A DNA stretch of 64,000 nucleotides from Maea johnstoni (lineage: Eukaryota > Annelida > Polychaeta > Spionida > Magelonidae), in the NCBI GenBank assembly GCA_963942565.1, contig OZ012684.1, positions 96,183,055-96,247,054 of the forward strand, given 5' to 3'. The notes under the pieces were generated by a model that worked only from the letters and a program-made list of their open reading frames with translations, had not been told where the DNA came from and did not search any database. Made by a program: the position numbers and the translations under genes. Positions 49,944-60,092 of the stretch are shown in pieces (within the stretch, counting starts at the first letter, position 1; each line of letters begins with the position of its first letter).

Positions 49944-50583
49944 CTGGAAGAGAAAAACAAACGAGCCCAATAAGTTAACCCATTTACAGCATATCGACCG
50001 CTAACACTTGCAGGACCACATTACGGAACTGGAAGAGAAAAACAAACGAGCCCAATAAGTTAACCCATTTACAGCATGTTGGCCGCTAACACTTGCAGGA
50101 CCACATTACGGAACTGGAAGAGAAAAACAAACGAGCCCAATAAGTTAACCAATTTACAGCATGTCGGCCGCTAACACTTGCAGGACCACATTACGGAACT
50201 GGAAGAGAAAAACAAACGAGCCCAATAAGTTAACCCATTTACAGCATGTCGGCTGCTAACACTTGCAGGACCACATTACGGAACTGGAAGAGAAAAACAA
50301 ACGAGCCCAATAAGTTAACCCATTTACAGCATGTCGGCCGCTAACACTTGCAGGACCACATTACGGAACTGGAAGAGAAAAACAAACGAGCCCAATAAGT
50401 TAACCCATTTACTGCATGTCGGCCGCTAACACTTGCAGGACCACATTACGGAACTGGAAGAGAAAAGCATACAAGGCCAATAAGTTAACCCATTTACAGC
50501 ATGTCGGCTGCTAACACTTGCAGGACCACATTACGGAACTGGAAGAGAAAAACATACAAGGCCAATAAGTTAACCCATTTACA
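49907..50583 (-). repeat. 85 bp minisatellite, eight copies, each with a full 3' splice site and the start of the last exon
   Basis: Exactly 85 bp separate the anchors (GCTAACACTTGCAGGACCAC at 49915, 50000, 50085, 50170, 50255, 50340, 50425 and 50510). On the minus strand each unit contains GTTAACTTATTGG (branch-point-like), a pyrimidine run ending TTTTTCTCTTCCAG, then the first ~40 bases of the last exon. Acceptor positions (first exon base) are 49943, 50028, 50113, 50198, 50283, 50368, 50453 and 50538. Only the 49943 copy continues into the rest of the exon. Every other copy reads FRNVVLQVL, then A(A/V)DML, then TAA. Units at 50425-50583 differ slightly (GCATACAAGGCC). Copies are otherwise almost identical. 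Confidence 0.96.
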
Positions 50584-50774
50584 ATCAAAAACGGGCCTGA
50601 CAATTTTGAAAATACTTTGTATACTAAAGCTTTTTCTGGAAGACATTTGAAGAAGAATTGTTGATCAGATGCCATACAACAACTCTCCTTCAAATATCTC
50701 GTGAAAATTTGCTTTATTCCAAAGTTATTTTCATAGATAGGAAAAGAGCAGAGTGTGAATGGAGTGTGAATGGG

Positions 50775-50999
50775 TTAAATGTACACATAGCCCATCTAAT
50801 GCAGAGGCTACTTTCGTCCATAGCACAAAGATGCAAACATTTTTGAAAACCATTCTAACCCTGTCATGTTGGTATTCATTGGAAAACTTTCGCCCAGTAC
50901 TCTCATATGAGTACCCATATCCCAGGGTTTCAGTAATATTTCAGTTTTCTTTCATCGTTTCGTTTTGGACAAATTACCCACCAGCAGCATAAGGTTTAA
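50775..50999 (+). mobile_element. TTAA-flanked MITE (piggyBac-like), copy 4, in the last intron
   Basis: TTAA at 50775 and 50996. The core AACCCTGTCATGTTGGTATT and the end ACCAGCAGCATAAGG identify the family. The 5' end is degenerate, with some extra bases before CTAATGCAGAGGCTACTTTC. Confidence 0.7.
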
Positions 51000-51410
51000 A
51001 ACATACTCTCAAAATTAGATTTAACAAGATTTTGGGGTAGTTAACATTTATTGATTTTATTGACTGTTTCTCTGCTGTGCATTTTATTAAATCACTTAGC
51101 CTATACAAAGTATTTGTTGACTGAATGGTCTTCTGATGGGGAATAAATTACTATTATAATTGCAAAAGTGCCCTCCCTGCAGGGTGTAAGATGTGAGGCT
51201 AAACCTGGAAAAAACTATAAACATGTCATAGTGTTGCTAAATTTCAAACAACATCCACAAATTAATTGGCCACTACAGGAACCATGGGGATAAATATCAA
51301 AGTATCGTAAAAAAATCGAAATCGAAAAGAAACTATCAATATATATCGAATCAACATTTTTTTAAAAAACAATGACAGCCCTAATGACCACCAATTTGGC
51401 AGCCAAGTAT

Positions 51411-51624
51411 TTGAACCCTTCCAATGCTGAGGTTACTTTCATCCAAAGCACAAGCACAGAACGATTTTTGAAAATAATCTAAACCCTGTCATGTTGGTAT
51501 TCATAGGGAAGCTCTCATTATGTAATCTCAGATGAGTACCAATATGCCAGGGTTTCAGTTGTTTCCCAGCTTTTTGTCATCATTTCATGTTGACCAAGTT
51601 AGCCACCAGCAGAATAAGGGTTAG
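51411..51624 (+). mobile_element. TTAA-flanked MITE (piggyBac-like), copy 5, in the last intron
   Basis: Starts TTGAACCCTTCCAATGCTGA and ends CCAGCAGAATAAGGGTTAG. The terminal TTAA words each carry a change. The interior matches the other four copies. Confidence 0.72.
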
Positions 51625-51769
51625 CCACTCCACAGTTTTCAACAACTACAATTTTTTATGGGATCAGGGTGGCCCATGTTTTCTGAAAATATCTTGATGC
51701 TTTATCAGCAAGATTTACAGCTAGGTCCATATTTTGTGAAATCGCGACTGGCGATATATGGAGGGTTTC

Positions 51770-52063
51770 CAGATTTCCCATAAAAAATTTTTTGCGGAAT
51801 TAATATAGTGACCCAGATTCCTAGGTGGTCTAAATTTCCAAGAATTTACGGTACTTACCTCTTGCCCAGATTTCCCATTTATTATTTTTCAAAATCATTG
51901 TAGTGGCCCATATTCCTAGGTGGTCTAAATTTCCAAGAATTTACGGTACTTACTTACCTCTTGCCCAGATTTCCCATATACTATTTTTCAAAATTATCAT
52001 AGTGGCACACACTCTTAGGGAGGTCTAAATTTCAGAGAATTAACGGTACTTACCTCTGTAGGT
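51770..52063 (-). repeat. 95-100 bp minisatellite carrying the donor of the penultimate exon, about three copies
   Basis: On the plus strand the shared block reads CCTAGGTGGTCTAAATTTCC ... TTACGGTACTTACCTC. The word ACGGTACTT is at 51848, 51943 and 52043. On the minus strand each block presents GAGGTAAGTACCGT, a strong 5' splice site. The real donor is at 52053. Two further donors lie 96 and 195 bp downstream of it in transcription order. The middle unit has a 4 bp TTAC duplication. Bases before 51840 look like another partial unit. Confidence 0.9.
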
Positions 52064-52197
52064 AACTCTATTAATTCAAATTTCTCTGAGAGCTCGGGCA
52101 GCATTACCGAGGGCAGCGCAACAATGGACGCTCCCGAGAAGAATAAACTGTACAACAATGGCTTGTTTTCTGTTAAACTCTCCATGAACGGATGACC
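52054..52197 (-). CDS. ATP13A1: Penultimate exon of the ATP13A1-like P5A-type ATPase
   Basis: 144 nt on the minus strand, bounded by TTCTGTTCTTTCAG before it and GAG|GTAAGTACC after it, both phase 0. It encodes 48 residues from GHPFMESLTENKPLLYS through LPSVMLPELSEKF to ELIELPTE. The N-terminal motif matches the strongly conserved GPPFMESLPENKPL stretch of animal ATP13A1 (GEPFRENIRENK in yeast Spf1, from memory). The conserved stretch lies between two C-terminal membrane helices, and the central hydrophobic part (LLYSLFFSGASIVAL) is the penultimate membrane helix. Its 5' splice site belongs to a ~95-100 bp tandem repeat. If the donor failed, the frame would read VSTVNSLKFRPP and stop. Confidence 0.88.
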
Positions 52198-52457
52198 CTG
52201 AAAGAACAGAACCAGAAATGTCAATTTTTCTTTAATGCACAGCTTCTAATACCTATGATTAGCCAATCAGAAACCATTTAACAAATCGCGCAAGTAAGTG
52301 AGCAGCAAATAAGAATGCCATTCAGATTCAATAAATGGCCTGCAACATCATCTAACCCACTTTGGCGAGTGTGGTTGCAACGCCTTGGATTGCCTTTCAC
52401 CAGTTAAGAGCCCCTTCTTTAAATATATTCAATCCTCACTCACACATATATGTGCAC
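52198..52457 (-). other. Intron of the ATP13A1-like gene
   Basis: The acceptor at its left end (TTCTTTCAG) is intact and not repeated. No other feature seen. Confidence 0.7.
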
Positions 52458-52815
52458 GCTGTTCTTTGGGTTAGTGTTACCACAAACGCATGTATGCGTG
52501 TGTGGTATTGGAGGGATATGTAGTACTCACTCTGTAGTTGACAGCAAAGGTGGAGACCTGCATGGCTATAGATATGATATAGATAGTGGTGTTCTCTGGG
52601 TTAGTGTATGTATGCGTGTGTGGTATTGGAGGGATATGTAGTACTCACTCTGTAGTTGACTGCAAAGGTGGAGACCTACATGGCTATAGATATGATATAG
52701 ATAGTGGTGTTCTCTGGGTTAGTGTATGTATGCGTGTGTGGTATTGGAGGGATATGTAGTACTCACTCTGTAGTTGACTGCAAAGGTGGAGACCTACATG
52801 GCTATAGATATGATA
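52458..52815 (-). repeat. 118 bp minisatellite with the 3' half and donor of the antepenultimate exon, three copies plus a partial
   Basis: The word GTACTCACTCTGTAG is at 52523, 52641 and 52759, spacing exactly 118 bp, and a partial unit begins near 52458. On the minus strand each copy encodes NTTIYIISIAM, one codon, then VSTFAVNYR, followed by a GTGAGT donor (last exon bases 52531, 52649, 52767). The variable codon is CAG (Gln) in the copy at 52531 and TAG in the other two. Between copies lies ~50 bp of intron sequence containing CACACACGCATACATACAC. Confidence 0.95.
52531..52597 (-). CDS. Outermost tandem copy of the antepenultimate exon's 3' half, open frame intact
   Basis: It encodes NTTIYIISIAMQVSTFAVNYR with no stop, ending at a GTGAGT donor. 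NYR would join the next exon's GHPFMESL exactly as in animal ATP13A1 (NYKGPPFMESL). It lacks the exon's 5' half. The bases just upstream (ACTAACCCAGAGAAC) offer only a poor acceptor. It may be the ancestral 3' half displaced by duplication, a usable alternative piece, or a relic. Confidence 0.5.
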
Positions 52816-52878
52816 TAGATAGTGGTGTTGAGCAACGTGGGCTTGAACTCTGCATCAAGGTTCACAAACTTCTCCTCC
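52767..52878 (-). CDS. ATP13A1: Antepenultimate exon of the ATP13A1-like gene, with an in-frame TAG
   Basis: 112 nt on the minus strand after GTTGCTTTTTTCAG, ending at a GTGAGT donor. After one base completing a split codon it reads EEKFVNLDAEFKPTLLN, TTIYIISIAM, TAG, VSTFAVNYR. It corresponds to the FVDLYKEFEPSLVN ... MQMATFAINYK region of animal ATP13A1 (from memory), including a membrane helix. The stop replaces a conserved Gln. The same position is CAG in the outermost tandem copy. As assembled, the contiguous exon would end the protein before the last membrane helices. Possible explanations are a null allele, a gene-fragment copy, an assembly mix of haplotypes, or splicing that avoids this part. 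A (AAT)n tract begins about 25 bp upstream of the acceptor. The preceding exon is not found in the window. Confidence 0.8.
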
Positions 52879-52899
52879 CTGAAAAAAGCAACACACTGA

Positions 52900-52922
52900 A
52901 TTATAATAATAATGTTAATAAT

Positions 52923-52978
<56 letters not shown>

Positions 52979-53068
52979 CAATAATAATAATAATAATAAT
53001 GATAATAATTATAATAATAATGATAATGATGATGATTGATGATGATGATGATAATAATAATAATAATG

Positions 53069-53105
<37 letters not shown>
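52900..53105. repeat. (AAT)n microsatellite with GAT interruptions, ~205 bp
   Basis: A run of AAT with ATG/ATGATG stretches around 53020-53050. It produces poly-Asn, poly-Ile and poly-Leu frames on both strands. It sits in the intron just upstream of the antepenultimate exon. Confidence 0.97.
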
Positions 53106-53522
53106 GAAGAAGAATTGGCACTTGATATAGCTTGAGGAGTCATAATAGTAGTATTTAACCTTGCTCTTGCTAATACCGGACATATCCGATGCTACATATC
53201 TTGCCTGTGTGAACAACACCGGATATATCCAGTCTTTGGGTATCCTAGCACTTAGCAAAATAAAAACTACATAGGTCGTTTAAGGGGTATTGAATTATAC
53301 CAGATATCAAGGTTTTACCTTTTACTATGTTTCTTTTTCAGCTTGTGAGGCACATTGTTGAAACAGTAATAGAATGTTATCTATGAAATCCTTCTGATTT
53401 GGTGGGTAGACCAACAATAGGGTTAAACCAGTTGCCTTTCAGCAGAACTAAGCAGCATCGAGTTCAGAGGCCTGGCTATAATGCTAATAGTTCTTTTAGT
53501 AAAAACATATTTGAAAAATTTT
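53106..53522. other. No gene recognised; presumably intron of the ATP13A1-like gene
   Basis: I looked on the minus strand for the preceding ATP13A1 exon, expected to end near a LYREA-like motif, and did not find it. No other feature seen. Confidence 0.4.
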
Positions 53523-54990
53523 GAAACAGAAATGTTTGTAATATCCTCGACTACAACTTCTTTTCAAATAGTTCATGAAATCATTCTTTCAATCAATTCC
53601 TTCAATCTAGGTCAGAGGCCTAGGGAAGTTGATTTAATTGCAATTTGATAAAGATAAGCATAGCTGCCATTAGGTGTACAATGTAACTGAGTAGACAGTG
53701 AATACCCCATGAGAACAGGAAGACTTAAGAGTCTGAGATTAGCTCCCAATCCTTATTCTCAATTCCTCTCATAGGATGAGTATAGATGCCTTGCCTATAG
53801 GGTTTAAGACAGCAGGGTGTCTGGGAATCATTTGGACACCCTAACCTTCTGAAATCACCCCTAAGGACATCCCTAAAATATTTGAGTTATTTCTCAGAAT
53901 GGTTCTACTTAAAACTGTAAAGGCTACCTGCAAGCTCTGTTTAACAGCCTTATTATTCACCTTTTAAAGAATATCATCAAACATCACATTTCAGAGGTTA
54001 TGCTATAATCATGGTGACTTTGTAATGATCCCTTTGTCATATATTTTTTTTAAATACTAAAATGACTAGATGGTCTCCTACAAACAATGTTTTCCCAATA
54101 TAACTTTCTCAACATACATTCCAGCTTATTTCTAACTATATGTTTGTGACAAATAGTTATCATAAGATATAAATAAGAATAGGTGGACTTCCAGTTGGAA
54201 CTGGTAGACTTCAATACTAAGGGGTATCATCATTTCCATGAATGATCTAGGTCTTTGAAACAGAAATGTTCGTAATATCCTCGACTACAACTTCTTTTCA
54301 AATAGTTCATGAAATCATTCTTTCAATCAATTCCTTCAATCTAGGTCAGAGGCCTAGGGAAGTTGATTTAATTGCAATTTGATAAAGATAAGCATAGCTG
54401 CCATTAGGTGTACAATGTAACTGAGTAGACAGTGAATACCCCATGAGAACAGGAAGACTTAAGAGTCTGAGATTAGCTCCCAATCCTTATTCTCAATTCC
54501 TCTCATAGGATGAGTATAGATGCCTTGCCTATAGGGTTTAAGACAGCAGGGTGTCTGGGAATCATTTGGACACCCTAACCTTCTGAAATCACCCCTAAGG
54601 ACATCCCTAAAATATTTGAGTTATTTCTCAGAATGTTTCTACTTAAAACTGTAAAGGCTACCTGCAAGCTCTGTTTAACAGCCTTATTATTCACCTTTTA
54701 AAGAATATCATCAAACATCACATTTCAGAGGTTATGCTATAATCATGGTGACTTTGTAATGATCCCTTTGTCATATATTTTTTTTAAATACTAAAATGAC
54801 TAGATGGTCTCCTACAAACAATGTTTTCCCAATATAACTTTCTCAACATACATTCCAGCTTATTTCTAACTATATGTTTGTGACAAATAGTTATCATAAG
54901 ATATAAATAAGAATAGGTGGACTTCCAGTTGGAACTGGTAGACTTCAATACTAAGGGGTATCATCATTTCCATGAATGATCTAGGTCATT
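53523..54990. repeat. 734 bp tandem duplication, two copies
   Basis: 53523-54256 and 54257-54990 are nearly identical. Examples of differences are AATGTTTGTAAT versus AATGTTCGTAAT near the start and AGAATGGTTC versus AGAATGTTTC in the middle. No coding frame. The near-identity indicates a recent event or an assembly duplication. Confidence 0.95.
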
Positions 54991-55036
54991 GAAACCCAAG
55001 GTGATTTAAATTGCAATTGTAACTTCCAGGACACTG

Positions 55037-55735
55037 TAGTACCCACTGCTTAGTGTGGCACTTAGAAATATTTCTTACTCAAAATAACAGTAGCTTTATT
55101 TCTGTTATTCTTTTTACTTTATTCTACTAAAATAAATTGTTGGTGTAAACCGCTGATCCCAGAAAGGAAGTCTGTCTGTATTGCCATTTGCTATAAGGGC
55201 GGATGACTTTATGTTGGGCCTTGACTAAAAACGATCTTTTATCTTAGATTTATAATAAACATTTCCACAGCTGTAAAGTTTTAAGGAAATATATAGTTTA
55301 ATGCATGTAAGCAATGCCTAGCCTTCACATAAAATTTGAGATATGTGAAGTTGAATAGGTGTAAGTATTAATTTATATTTGTTGATGAAGGAAATGTTCC
55401 CTTAAGTTCCCTATGATGTTGGTATTGTCACTTGCATGCACACTTGCTGCACATGACTATCACTTTATGCAACTCCCAACCATTCACCTTCAATCTGCCC
55501 TTTCACAAGTCTGCATGTGTTGATCAGTGCCCTATCCAGGCACCTTCCAACTGTACATTTGGCTTGTATCCGTGCGCCCGCCACTCACTTTTTGGTCGCA
55601 CGGATCCTTACTACACTGACAATTTCTACTCCTCCTGCTGCCTTAAGTGCCCTGCCACAACACTTGCCGCCTTCCCCCTTCTCTGTAATTGTACTGACCT
55701 CCCAGTACCTCTTTCAACGGGGCCCTATCTGGATA
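55037..55735. repeat. Dispersed repeat, second copy of 34010-34713
   Basis: It shares long runs with the insertion in the satellite (for example CTTTATGTTGGGCCTTGACT) and stops at the same CCCTATCTGG end. It lacks the tRNA-like head seen at 33903. Frames of 93-134 codons in it are not preserved between copies. Confidence 0.85.
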
Positions 55736-55739
55736 TCGA

Positions 55740-57095
55740 CCAGTACGGCAGATCGTATCGGGAACAGAGGATTGACAAAATGCTGCAAAGGGAAGTAAAT
55801 GTATATGGTATTATTTTGGAGGGGCAAAATGCATGAAGACTTGGGGAGGCAATATCCTTCAATTCAAGCCCAAAGTGGCTTCCAGAAAACACGAAGCACA
55901 ATGGATCATCTTGTGCGATTTGAGAGTTTTGTAGGAGAGAGACTTTTGAATAGGGAACATGTGGTGTCTATCTTTTTCGACCTTGAAAAGGCATATGACG
56001 CCAATTGGAAATATGGAATTATGAAAGACTTACATGATATGGACCTCAGGGGACGTTTGCCCCTTTTTAACCATTTTTTTTCGATCAAATCCCATGCACG
56101 CTATAGAAAGGCAGCTCCAACTTCATCTAAATAGAATATAAGATTGGGCTGATAATAATGGTTGTAAATTCTCCCAATCAAAGACTGTTTCTGTCAATTT
56201 TTGTCGAAGAAGGGGTCTTCATCCAGATCCCTTCTTAGCACTTTATGATAACCCCATTCCTGTAAAAAAGAAAACAAAGTTACTTGGCATTTTACTCAAT
56301 TCAAAATTGACAGTTCTATCTCATATCAAAGGCCTGAAGAAAAAGTGTGTCAAGGCTTTTAATTTGTTGAGAGTAGTTTCCAACACTGACTGGGATGGGG
56401 ATTGTACAGTTCTTTTACGACTGTATAGAGCCCTTAAAGCTAGACTATGGATGTTTTATTTACGGAGCAGCATCTTATATCTCCTTGCTGGATCCTATTC
56501 AAAACCAAGGTTTGAGGCTTTCTCTTGGAGCCTTTAGAACCTCTCCTACACAGAGTCTTTGTGTTGAGGCGAATGAGCTCCCTCTTCACCTCAGAAGAGA
56601 AAAGCTTGCTCTTCAATTTTCAACTAAAATAGCTACCAATCCGAACAACCCTGTTTATGATACTGTTTTTAACCCTTGGTATGTGGACCTTTTTGCTAGA
56701 AAACCAAGAGTCATTCCAACTTTTGGTATTCGTATCAAGGAGTCATTGGAAGAATTGCACTTTGATCCTGACATCATCGCAAAGTTTGAATTTCCTGAGA
56801 ATCCTCCATGGACATATCCAACTGCTATGGTCAACCTCACTCTTTCGTATGCCAAGAAGGATCAAATGGATCCTTCAAAGTACTTGAGCCTACATAATGA
56901 GGTAAAGGATGTCTTTCGAGACTGATTTTATCTACACTGATGGCTCTGTTTCAGATGACAAGGCTGCAGCAGCAGCAGTCATAGATAACTATTCTTCCAT
57001 TGAACGTCTTCCAGACAAGTCTTCTATATTCTCTGCAGTTGCATGCTCTGTACCTTGCTCTTGATAGGGTGGAGACGGCAGATGATGATAATAGG
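55740..57095 (+). mobile_element. Decayed non-LTR retrotransposon (LINE), I/Nimb/Jockey-like, RT and RNase H remnants
   Basis: The frame at 55826-56088 carries QSGFQKTRSTMDHLVRFESF and SIFFDLEKAYD, an RT block with the first catalytic Asp. A second frame from 56094 reads MHAIERQLQLHLNRIQDWAD and later LKKKCVKAFNLLRVVSNTDW. A third (to 56925) carries LDPIQNQGLRLSLGAFRTSP and EANELPLHLRREKLALQF, typical of this LINE group downstream of RT. At 56921 onward DFIYTDGSVSDDKAAAAAV and LPDKSSIFSA are an RNase H start with its DG(S) motif. The YADD-containing segment is missing (internal deletion near 56075-56093), and there are at least three frame changes, so it is dead. The 5' half (endonuclease) is absent. 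The RNase H suggests the I/Nimb side of the tree. The 3' end is cut by a MITE. Confidence 0.85.
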
Positions 57096-57097
57096 CA

Positions 57098-57477
57098 AGT
57101 TCCGCTATCCCGTGTACGGCTCCGGCTACGGCTAAGCATAGTGCCACGTCACGCAAAGTGATGCATCGTCATCACTTTGCGTGTAGCCTGCCGCGGAGCC
57201 GATGTCATGAACCGGCTGAGACACGCTGTAGGCCGTAAGTCCAAAACGGCGCAGCTATTTGAATAAATGTGGAATATTGAATTGATAATCCACAAAAACA
57301 TTGATTGCAACATTGAGTTAAATATGTTAACTCAACATTGACCAAGCGGTTTTAAAAAATTCGCCGGTTTTGATATAGAAATTTCAAATATAAAAATAGG
57401 CTCCGTTTGGCAGAGATGATCGCCACTTGATTTCTTTAATCAGTTACGGCGTAGCCGTAGTCCCGTAGAAGCGGAAT
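57098..57477. mobile_element. ~380 bp MITE inserted in the LINE's RNase H region
   Basis: The left end AGTTCCGCTATCCCGTGTAC and the inverse of the right end (AATTCCGCTTCTACGGGACT) are imperfect inverted repeats followed by CGGCTACGSC-type words. Internal inverted words (CACTTTGCGTG / CACGCAAAGTG; GAGTTAAATATGTTAACTC) add hairpins. I cannot define the target duplication. Confidence 0.6.
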
Positions 57478-57500
57478 TATATTTGTACCCACCCGCCTCT

Positions 57501-57700
57501 NNNNNNNNNNNNNNNNNNNNNNNNNNNNNNNNNNNNNNNNNNNNNNNNNNNNNNNNNNNNNNNNNNNNNNNNNNNNNNNNNNNNNNNNNNNNNNNNNNNN
57601 NNNNNNNNNNNNNNNNNNNNNNNNNNNNNNNNNNNNNNNNNNNNNNNNNNNNNNNNNNNNNNNNNNNNNNNNNNNNNNNNNNNNNNNNNNNNNNNNNNNN
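57501..57700. other. Assembly gap (200 N)
   Basis: Exactly 200 N, probably of arbitrary size, at the left border of the 1.4 kb tandem array. Its right flank is mid-unit, so the array likely extends into it. Confidence 0.99.
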
Positions 57701-58077
57701 CGTCAGGTGGGGGCGCCTGGCGAGGAAATGATGAACTAATACAGGGCTCAACATTAACTTTCGAAGGTACCTGATGAGCAGGGCTTGTTTGCTTAAATTT
57801 CAACCTGGAGAAATTATGATATGTAATCTGATATTATATAATACTACAATTGTATTAGACTACAAAAATGGGTGTGGTTAACCCTTCACAATGACGGCAC
57901 ATTTTTATAACCCCAAAGCGGAGACTCGAACCTACTTGACATGCACCTTCAACATCATTGCAAATGTGACATGACATACGACTATCAGGGTACAATATAC
58001 TTGGCAATATTATCACAGTAGTGCATTTTTATAATTTCCATCAAGGGTGGTAAAGTAACGATGTATACGTGTGTGTA

Positions 58078-58146
<69 letters not shown>

Positions 58147-58154
58147 TAATATAT

Positions 58155-58188
<34 letters not shown>

Positions 58189-59263
58189 CATATAATATAT
58201 ATATGCGTATATATATATACTACTTTTACTACTACTACTACTACTACTACTAAGTAATGATTTGTAAACAGGGTGTTACTCTAATATTTTTTGATTAGTT
58301 TTTTTTGGAAATAATTTTTATAATGGAATGAGCGTGGGTGTTCATGATGTAAGACCAGAATTGTAAAAAAATGAAATCCTATCATACCTTTTCAAATCTT
58401 GAGTGTACGATTGATATGACTACATTGAACCTTAGATGACCAAACACACTTTATCCAAGATTGAACACACTTCAATATTGAGTTTAACAAACTCCCTTGA
58501 AATGTTTCTCAAGTGTTACGTATATTTGGCATATATATTGACTTTATTAGACTACAACGATGCGTGTGGTTAACCCCTCACAATGCCTCACATTTTCATA
58601 ACCCCCAGAGGGATACAGCGGAGACTAGAACCTATTTGACCTGCACCTTTAACATCATTGCAAATGTTCTGGTTATACATACATAAGCGGTGAATTTTGA
58701 CTCGGATATGATGCTTACTACCAATCAAGCTGTGGGTTAGTAGAGAAAGGCAAAAACGCATTCTGTATGTAGGTTGCTAAGAGATTCTGATTTTTGATTT
58801 TGCTTTTATGGGCAGCGCGGACGCTCATATATCGCACGGCGAACCTGCATGTGCGTTAACCGTGCGTCTTCAAGCAACTCTCAATACACAATCCCCTGCT
58901 CCGACATCAGCCTACTGACTTGAAATGGATCATTATGCTAGCATATCAAATGTTCAATATCACATAACCCCTTTTAACATCAACTTAATTATAAGGAGAT
59001 GAATCATGTTTTCAGTCAATTTCTTTCTTGTGTATGAAGGTGAAAAATTCTTAGATAAAACCATTCGGGCAGTGGCAGGTAGATCATACTTCGCAATGAA
59101 ATACCGTCAGGTGGGGCGCCTGGCGAGGAAAATGATGAACTAATACAGGGCTCAACATTAACTTTCGAAGGTACCTGATGAGCAGGGCTTGTTTGCTTAA
59201 ATTTCAACCTGGAGAAAATTATGATATAGTAATCTGATATTATATAATACTACAATTGTATTA

Positions 59264-60092
<829 letters not shown>

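Larger units (their letters stand above)
50584..51769 (-). other. Intron of the ATP13A1-like gene (with two MITEs)
   Basis: DNA between the acceptor array of the last exon and the donor array of the penultimate exon. It holds two copies of the TTAA MITE (50775-50999, 51411-51624) and otherwise A+T-rich sequence. Short open frames inside it are not supported. Confidence 0.7.

Noticed and set aside
49907-50583. CRISPR-like array
   Set aside because: Regular 85 bp units have no unique spacers. They are direct copies of a splice junction in a eukaryotic gene.
52704-53258. Poly-Asn, poly-Ile and poly-Leu frames
   Set aside because: Translation of the (AAT)n microsatellite. The only real coding part is the antepenultimate ATP13A1-like exon at 52767-52878.
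57440-57803. Frames across the N gap
   Set aside because: Most residues are unknown. The frame is an artefact of the gap.
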